A stretch of DNA of 64,000 bases from Amaurobius ferox (lineage: Eukaryota; Arthropoda; Arachnida; Araneae; Amaurobiidae): assembly GCA_951213105.1 (NCBI GenBank), contig OX578149.1, positions 5,062,606 through 5,126,605 on the forward strand, read 5' to 3'. Positions 56,742-64,000 of the stretch are shown here, in pieces. The notes beneath the pieces were generated by a model. The model made no database searches. It worked only from the letters and a program-made list of their open reading frames with translations, and was not told the DNA's origin. Position numbers and translations under genes: made by a program. Each line of letters begins with the position of its first letter. Position 1 is the first letter of the stretch.

Positions 56742-57698
56742 TCTGATGTGGACAACACATGACTTTCCTTATATAATGCAATGAATTTACTGCTTTTATA
56801 ATAAAAAAATAGGTTTTTCTTATAGTAGATATTTACATTCTTTCTAAGATATTGAATTTTCGTCAATGAGTCGTCATTTTTATTGATTTAGTGTCATTTT
56901 TATCCATTTGGCGAGATTTTCGTTCTTTTGGCAACATTTAAAAAAGTTGCCAAGTTGGCGACATTCCGTCAAATTCGGCGCCAAAATCTCGCCAAACGTT
57001 ATGGACGGAGAAATAAGTTATTCTTATAGCAGATAAATAACTATTGGCGTTCAAATATAAAAGTATTACTCAAAGTATATTTTCTCATGAATGGAACAAC
57101 CTAGATCCACAAGAATGATGTCACCCAATCTATCGCATGATATTACATATGAAAAATGAACATGTTTCTCAACAGTTAATATATATATTTTAATTTGTTG
57201 AATTTTTTGATAAATTTATTTAAAAAATGTGCAATATCTCAAGAGCGGTTCATGCTAGCGTTCTAAAGTATATGTCAATCGTCTTCTAAGGAAAAATGAC
57301 ATAAGAAATGTCTATTTGCGTAACTTTATTAATGGTTTTGATTTTTTGATGATTTTTTTCAAAATTTCACTCGAAAATTTAGGGGGTTCTGAAAATTCGA
57401 TTACGTTTAAAAGCAATAGGCTTCCAGTATTCACGGATTGTGATTTTTGTACCCAATTTCATTCGAATCGTTCTATTTGTTCGTGAGATATCGTTTCCAC
57501 AGACTCACTGACACACACACATATACTTTCACACACACACATACTTTCACACACACACACACACAGACATCACCCCAAAAATGTTCGATTCGTGATCAGG
57601 GACGCTTGAAACGTGGTCTCCCGTCGAAAACTCGAATTCGAATTTTCGACCACGTCACAATACTTTCCTTATACATTATGTATATATAAGGAAAGTAA
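56742..57698 (+). mobile_element. family B element, copy B5
   Basis: Complete: TCTGATGTGGACAACACATG, ACTTTCCTTATATAATG, 3' CTTATACATTATGTATATAT, AAGGAAAGTAA. The TTGGCAAC/GCCAAGTTGGCGAC module is well preserved. Two AC tracts are separated by ATACTTTC (57505-57563). Confidence 0.9.
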
Positions 57699-57780
57699 TT
57701 ATAAAATAAATAATATAATAGAAAAAAAGTAATAGAAAACAATTATAATAAAATAAAATTTTAATGAAATATATATATGA

Positions 57781-60088
57781 CTAGCAGCATACCCGTTCTT
57801 CGTACGGAGTATATAATATAAAGAAACTTATAATTCGCAATCATGTGCAAATTCTGTTAAAATATTAAATTTATTGCTCATAAAGAGAAGTTTAAGAATA
57901 TCTGTTCTCACTATGCAGAATTATCTTCACGGGCAGATCTGAAGAATAAAACATCCTGACCCCTTTTGTAAGCAAATTTACAAAAAAAAAAGGAATTGAA
58001 TCATTATATGCAACCCCGTACTACTTATATTATCGTAGATTAGAAAATATGCCAGTGTGTTAGTAGAAGATTACCCGTATTACAATATGAGTCTCAAAAA
58101 TATTTGCTAAAATTAAAGAGATGACGTAATAAATTGAAAATATCAATAATCACCGTTTTCTTTATACCAGAAGGTCGTAATTGATTCCAATATATGCCAA
58201 TATATATCAAAATATATGCCAATATATATCAAAATATATGCCAATATATATCAAAATATATGCCAATATACCTGTACTACTTATATACTCGTAGATTAGA
58301 AGATATATTGCATTTGTAAAAGATTACTCGTACAACGTACTATATATGAATTTCAGCAATTTTCGTCATAATAAAACAATGGCATAATAACTTGAAAATA
58401 TCAATAATCTCTGAATCAACAGTCCCCGAAAATATCAATTATAATAATGTTTAAACCTGAAGAAACCTTTTTATATTATCCAGTCAAAAATGCAATGTCA
58501 ATGACATTTATTTTATATACATATCTTTATTATTCAAATCGGAAAAGATTTAATATAAAATGGTATGCCGCATAACACATTGGATCCGTTGCTAAGCGAC
58601 ATGATATCATTTGCTTCAAATAAATTGATGGAAATCATATCATCTGAATAATGCGACCTTCATGGAAGATTTGGCAACATTTTAGTCAATTTAGCGATAA
58701 CTTAAAAAATCCCCAAATTTATCGCCAAGTGGGACTGTAGAACAGATAGTCCCATTTTGCGACAAATTGACGAAACATCATCACAATACTATCCCCTAAC
58801 AAAACACAATTATTTTCATTTATTAAGCGCGATTTTATCAATTCCATGATATTTTTATGGACTCACAAATATTTTTATCAATTTGGTGATATTAAAAAAA
58901 TTCGTTAAATGTGTTACTCAGTAGGATGGATGGACTGTCCGACAAATGCTACCGAAACATCATTTCAGTACTCTATTCTAAAAAAACAAATCATTGATTT
59001 GCGTCATTTTTATAAATTTGGAAACATTTCCGCTAATTTGGTAAAGTTTAAGAAAAGTTACCAAGTTATTTAGAGATATTCCGCTAAACTCGTAGCTCTA
59101 AATTTGCAAATCTGCAGAATAAAATATTCTGACCCCGTTTGTATATACTAAATGAAAACACTAAAACTGTATTATAAGATACAGCCGTTCTACTCTTTTT
59201 CTGCTTCAACAATCGGCTAAATGAATTTATTGGGTAAACACAATATATGAGTTTATTAGCTAAACACAATATATGAGCTGGAAACCTCTTTGCTAAAATA
59301 AATGAAAATGATGTACGCAGTTCGCAATTTATATAATTAAAAAAACAACCAAACCTTTCATTTAAAAATATATTTTTACATCCATTTATTTATTATTCAA
59401 ATAGAAAAAATAATAATAAATATTAACAACACATTTAATTTCATTCCGTTGCCGAACAACATGATATAAGATAGAATCTTCCTCATAAAATGCGAAATTA
59501 AATAGCCATTTTGATTTCTTTATACTTTTAATCGTTGAGTAAAAGCTTGTGAAATATAACCACGGAGGTAGATTTTTCCATTTAAATTCATGTTTCAAAC
59601 AATTCGTGTTTTCCGATAGTGACTAATTAATGCAAAAATCCTGCACTGAGCTCAGAAATGAAGTTTTATTCACGTTGACGTTTTAAACAAACGATTTTCA
59701 TCCTTTCCGTTTGGATAAACCACGGAGTTAGAGAGTAGATCTCCTAGGATAAAGTTCCGTTTTTCATTAATATCTCGACAACCCCTGGTATTAGAAACTC
59801 GAAACTTGGGCAAAATTTATGGGGGCTATTTTAAGGCTACTCACAAAATTTCATTAAATTCGATTCAGCCGTTCTCTTGTGATGATGAGACAAACGAAAT
59901 ATTCGTTTTTCACTAATATCTCGAGAACCACTGGTCGTGGAAACTCCAAACATAGACTAAATTTTAAGTGGGGCTATTTCTAGGCTACCCACAAAATTTC
60001 ATCAAGTTCGGTTCAGCCGTTCTCCCGTGATGATGGGACAAACAGACAGACAGACAGACAGACAGATTTTCAATTTTATTTATATAGA
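57781..60088 (-). mobile_element. non-autonomous Helitron, family C copy C3 (complete)
   Basis: Minus strand: begins TCTATATAAATAAAATTG at 60088 with A before it, and ends ACTCCGTACGAAGAACGGG, TATGCTGCTAG at 57781 with T after it. The hairpin CCGT/ACGG lies 11 bases before CTAG. At 2.3 kb it is the longest C copy. It seems to have a second near-terminal block (CCGTTCTC followed by GATGAGACAAACG at 59868-59895), suggesting a duplicated 5' region. It contains the TTGGCAA/GCCAAG module and the internal hairpin near 58719-58766. No helicase frame. Confidence 0.85.
58190..58265. repeat. 23-bp tandem repeat inside Helitron C3
   Basis: AATATATGCCAATATATATC plus AAA repeats about 3.5 times. C2 has a shorter tandem of ATATATGCCA at the equivalent place, so the array grew within this copy. 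Confidence 0.85.
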
Positions 60089-60519
60089 TTTCAATATCAA
60101 AATCGCGCATACACGAATTGAAATGCAAATTTCCGCATGAAGAGACCAAAGAACTCTCGTCGTACATTTACGTGACGTCACACAAAGAGATCCAGCGAAG
60201 TTAAATAAAACTCCCAGATCTATCGGAATGGCGTAGGTCTTTTTAAATTAGCGCCCGACGTAGTTATCTCGTGGTATTTTCCCGGATGTTTATTGCGCTC
60301 AAGTCTTGCTTTCTTCAGACTCATTTCCTGAATGGCCAACTCAACTTTCTACAGGGACGAACGGAGCATATCGGCGAGCCAGTCCTAATCAGTACCACCC
60401 TTAGAAATACATCATGTTCTAAGAATGGAATCGTCCTCGAACTTCATAGCTCAGTTGAAATAAGAAGAAAACGAAAAACAACACGTTATATTTCATTATT
60501 TTTTAGATTTATTTATTCA
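60089..60519. other. anonymous DNA, no gene seen
   Basis: A 122-codon frame (60271-60639) crosses from this stretch into Helitron C4, so its second half is transposon. The first part has no recognisable domain. Confidence 0.4.
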
Positions 60520-61347
60520 CTACGAACATACCTGTTCTTCGTACGAAGTATATATAATATAAAAAAAATCATGTGCAAATTCCTATACTATTCTAAATGT
60601 CATTTTTATTCAAAGCATTCTATTAAAATATTTAAATGAATGCTTCTAAAAAGAAATTTAAGAATCTGTGTTCTTACTATATAAAATTATGTTCCTAGGA
60701 AGATCCTAAGAAGGATACAAAATTACCTTCCTAGAAGAAATTATCTTCCTAGAAATTATCTTCCTAGGAAGACGAATAAAATATTCTGGTTCTGCTTGTA
60801 AACAAATTCGCAAAAAAATGAAATCAAATCAATATATGCCAAAATAAAAGCGTTAAAGTTGTATGGGAAAATATACCCGTGTGCTAATAGAAGATGACCC
60901 GTACTACAATATATGAGTTTCAACCGTTTTTGCCAAAATAAAACAGATGACATAGTAAATTGTAAATATCAATAATCCCAAAGTAATCTTTAAAAATCCA
61001 GCCAAAAATACAATTTCGATGAAATTTATTTCATATACATTTCTTTATTATATAAATTGGAAAATATTTAATAAAAATTGTCTGCCGCACGAACACAATG
61101 GATTTAAACCCGTTGCTAAGTGACATGATATCATTTTCTTCAAATAAATTTACGGAAAAATATCGTCTATGGACTATTCAACTGCGTAATTTGAATTAAT
61201 ATTTAGTCAATCCTTGGTCATAGAAACTCGAAATAGACTCAATTTTAAGTGGGGCCTACCCGTAAATTTCATCCAGTTCGGTCCAGTCGTTCTCCCGTCA
61301 AGATGAGACAAACAGAGAGACAGATTTTCAATGTTATTTATATAAAT
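60520..61347 (-). mobile_element. non-autonomous Helitron, family C copy C4 (deleted)
   Basis: Minus strand: 5' edge near 61347 (AAATTTATATAAATAACATT in place of TCTATATAAATAAAATT), 3' end ATATACTTCGTACGAAGAAC, AGGTATGTTCGTAG, where CTAG has become GTAG. An expanded patch of CTTCCTAG and AATTATCTTCC repeats lies at 60711-60775. It lacks the central part of C3. Confidence 0.75.
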
Positions 61348-61949
61348 TTATTTATTTTCGATGATGAGTTTTACTTAAGTGTCTTGTTTGCGGGGCATTA
61401 ATTACAGTACGACTTTTCAATCGTGTATTTATTGTCTTCATTTATACGCGTTTCACGTAATCATTTTATGCTTATTTTTACTCATTACATAATCATATAC
61501 CCCCTTTTGTAATGGATATATTCCTTTTATCTTGCTTTTTTGCTGAGGTCATACGTCTAACGTTTTATATTATCCACCAGGAGCACTGTGGTAACTTCTT
61601 TTATTTGAATGGGAATACTTACTTTACTTATGGATGAACTGTGCACTCTTAAAGCTTTCGTCACAAAATGATCGGGGGAGTTTAAGGACTTTTCCAGGAA
61701 TCGTACATAAAAACTCGTTACCGAACAAATAATTAAAAATCTATTATTTTCTTTATATAACACATTTTGTCTCAAAATCTGATTTTCTTTAAAACAAATC
61801 GAATCTCTCTACATCCTGAATGAGCGTTTCGAATCCCCTAAACAGCCCAAGGTTACGAAATGTGGGGTTTTAGAAAGTTTTTAATTGCAAATAATTAAAC
61901 GTAGTGTTGCGAAGAATTATGTGGAATCGGCAATGTATTCCAAAGGATA
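61348..61949. other. anonymous DNA, no gene seen
   Basis: A 72-codon minus-strand frame (61557-61775) has no recognisable domain. No repeat copy is visible. Confidence 0.4.
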
Positions 61950-62096
61950 CAAACATGAGTGAGGATGGAAAACTGCAGCGTCCACTTCGACGACAATAGC
62001 AATTTTGGTAGCAGTAGCTCAACGGCAGGGCGTCGGTTGGCCAGTCACGAGATCCAGGGTTCGATTCTCGGTTGAGGCAGCAAGGGTCGTGAAATA
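61950..62096 (+). mobile_element. TRIM-like element, copy 5 (right terminal repeat only)
   Basis: A short piece of the internal purine tract (GAGGATGGAAAAC), then a terminal repeat from 61974 with AGTAGCTCAACGGCAGG and GGTTCGATTCTCGG. Because part of the internal region is kept, this is a 5' truncation and not a solo terminal repeat. Its end (GGTCGTGAAATA) is diverged. Confidence 0.7.
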
Positions 62097-62317
62097 ACTA
62101 ACGGTATTTCTAAAAAAATCATTATCGTAAATAGTAACAGCGTATAGCTAGTCACTCTCCAGTCGTCTTACAAGGTCAAAACAGTTACAATAGAAAGTCT
62201 GTTGGATATTTCACTCATTCACAAAACAGAAGATGGGATTTTAGGGATATTGACGAATTCCTAATTCACTTTCACTAAGTATCACGTCATCCCATTCCAA
62301 CTCAACGATGGCCAGCT

Positions 62318-62813
62318 TGTAAAGAAACTTGCTGCCCCAACCTGAATCGAACCCTGGATCTCCGAACTGCCGACACTCTACCGTTGAGCGACTGGGACGA
62401 AATGGCAAGCTCTTATCGTCGAAGTGGACTCTGCATTCTCCACCCTCTCATGTCAGAGTGACGTGCAACTGACCATCTGACTGACCACCTCCTACTATTT
62501 TTACCCCAGGTTAGTCTCCTGATACTACTATTTTTACCCAGGTTAGTATCCTGCGGGGTCGTTATCCTCTCCATTTGAAATCGGCGCTCCATCTTCCAGA
62601 GTCCGCTGAAACCGTTCTAGTTGTTCTAGGGTCACTTTCAGACCTGCGACATTTTTGCATTACCCTACAAGGTTGATTGGTTTGGGCACCATTGTAAAGA
62701 GCCTTACTCCTCCAACCGGGAATCGAACCCTGGATCTCCGAATTGCCCAGCCGATGCTCTACCGGTGAGATACTGGGACGAAATGGCAAGTTCTTATCGA
62801 AGTGGACTCTGCA
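62318..62813 (-). mobile_element. TRIM-like element with tRNA-like terminal repeats, copy 6
   Basis: Minus strand: left repeat 62813-62693 (121 bp), internal 62692-62436, right repeat 62435-62318 (118 bp). The 4 bp AGCT occur immediately on both sides (62314-62317 and 62814-62817). Primer-site position: TGGTGCCCAAAC. Purine tract: AGAGGGTGGAGAA directly before the right repeat. The tRNA-like sequence in the left repeat (62779-62705) keeps GGTTCGATTCCCGG. The right-repeat one has a few deletions. Confidence 0.85.
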
Positions 62814-62821
62814 AGCTTATA

Positions 62822-63125
62822 TATCTTCTATTTGTTTGCTTGTTCGACAAAGACCGTGCGACTTATCCGAAGGTGTAAGGTATCTGTTTGGTCGGCAGGA
62901 CCAGTGCTACCCAATTCAGTGCAAAACCCAATGGGGGCGGCATTCACAGGAACCGTATCCTTTTTTCCCTACCACCCACCTCTCGGAAGGACTAATAGAC
63001 CCACCTATTTAACGTGCCTGTACTCCGCGTGAACACGAGGATAGTTTGAGGCAGGGCCGGATATCGAACTCGGGCTATCCGAGTGCAATCTCTGCGATAA
63101 CATACTAAGCTGTCCCACCCCCTTA
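62822..63125 (-). mobile_element. SINE family E, copy E6
   Basis: Minus strand: head with CAGCTTAGTATG and GAGTTCGATATCCGG, body with GGTGGTAGGGAAAAAAGG and CCGACCAAACAGATACC, tail CGAACAAGCAAACAAATAG. It lies 8 bp from TRIM copy 6. Confidence 0.75.
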
Positions 63126-64000
63126 TATGCTCTCTGTAGAAAGTACCATAAAAGCCACGTAACTCTCGGAATTAAGAACCACACTACAACATTTGAGAAG
63201 TTTCCAGATCTCGTCCAAAGTCTCTAAATCGTCGATATTTCACTAAATGGCATGTTCAAGATCACCCAATGGGTCACCATGGTCAGGCGAAACTAAACCT
63301 TTAAATAATGCAATGGTTGGCTGTGAGTGTCGTTTTTCCTCGGGAAAAGTGAAAATATTGTAGGTATCTGTAACAATATTTTTTTTTTTACATTTCATTT
63401 GCATAAATTTCATCCTAACATCCGTATCTATCGTTTAAGATAAACTTCTACTTTCTACACTCAGAATTCGTCATTTAAATCCCCCCGATCTGCCACACTC
63501 GTTTCAGTAGCGTTGTGAAGATGAATGTCTTTCGCGCCCCTGTGCGTGAGTGTTGTTATCTATACACATATTCCAATCTATTCAGAAAACAATCCCTCCC
63601 ATTGCGTTCCCCAAATGCATTTCGCATTCCTTTCGTTTCGGGTGGATATAAAAAAGGATGCGGAAGGTCGCCCACTCCGACACTATTTCAATCTTCCGAG
63701 GTTTTTGTAGCGGGAAAAAAGTATTTTGCAACACGTTCCTTTCAGACGCGTGTTTTCGATCCTATGTGCGGCAACAAATAATTACGCAGTTTTACGTGCC
63801 TCCACAAAATGGATCACCCGCATTATCTAGAGAGGAATTGCTAAGATTGAAATACCGAGGCAGCCGAGAAGCGGCCATATGGGTGCCTTTCTTTTAGAGA
63901 TAAAAAATAACACGTGACGCCTTGCTGATTTTGGAAATACAGTATAATGATAAAAAAAGGCATCCAGATGTCCTATATTTCATTGTAACATACGGAAGTT
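63126..64000. other. anonymous DNA, possibly with a small exon near 63800-63897
   Basis: A frame ending at 63897 reads FYVPPQNGSPALSREELL then RLKYRGSREAA, with more charged, less composition-driven residues than others in the window. An AG lies before it (TTACGCAG at 63781-63788), and a TATAAAAAAGG box lies at 63648. A second, overlapping frame covers 63515-63781. I recognise no family and cannot confirm splicing, so this is only a candidate. Confidence 0.2.

Overview
The window reads as non-coding, AT-rich animal DNA, most likely from an arthropod. The organism is inferred, not proven: a broken Tc1-type transposase resembling arthropod copies, non-autonomous Helitrons with a TCTATATAAATAAAA-type start, tRNA-derived short elements and many dinucleotide microsatellites fit a chelicerate such as a spider, but nothing here identifies a species. 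I found no convincing host protein-coding gene, rRNA or functional tRNA gene in 64 kb. Nearly every open frame is a by-product of repeats or of base composition. The only recognisable proteins are two decayed transposon genes: a Tc1-like transposase (35203-35968) and a non-LTR reverse transcriptase fragment (43321-43640).

Most of the DNA is a dense mosaic of short non-autonomous elements, which I sorted into families by reading copies against each other. Family A (seven copies) and family B (five copies and a fragment) start TCTGATGTGGGCAGCACATG and end in a long hairpin (CTTTCC...GGAAAG) plus TAA. Families F and G share the same kind of 3' end. Family C (four copies) and family D (two head-to-tail copies) have the 3' hairpin plus CTAG|T end of Helitrons. 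Family E is a tRNA-headed SINE. Smaller dispersed repeats are labelled H, J, K, L, M, O and X.

The most interesting element is a 490-bp unit present at 10567, 30435, 31563 and 62318, with partial copies at 51350 and 61950. It has 120-bp terminal direct repeats that start TG and end CA, a primer-binding-site match (TGGCGCCCGAAC in the best copy) just inside the left repeat, a purine tract just before the right repeat, and 4-bp target duplications (ACTA and AGCT). That is the anatomy of a terminal-repeat retrotransposon in miniature (TRIM), yet each terminal repeat contains a nearly complete tRNA-like gene with A and B boxes. It resembles the plant Cassandra elements, which carry 5S rRNA sequence in their LTRs.

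Layout. 1-9.5 kb: F, C, A, H and F copies separated by anonymous DNA. 9.5-18 kb: a 130-bp direct repeat, TRIM 1, an inverted J pair, and a tandem duplication (14.6-17.9 kb) whose two halves give a filled and an empty site for a B element. 18-30 kb: B, C, a run of five A copies, then two tandem Helitrons with a tiny SINE insertion. 30-44 kb: TRIMs 2 and 3 (the latter bracketed by 190-bp direct repeats), E SINEs, the Tc1 relic joined to a GC-richer block, a hammerhead-like stem-loop and the LINE relic. 44-64 kb: A, B, F, G, C, TRIM and E copies, and a 19-bp minisatellite.
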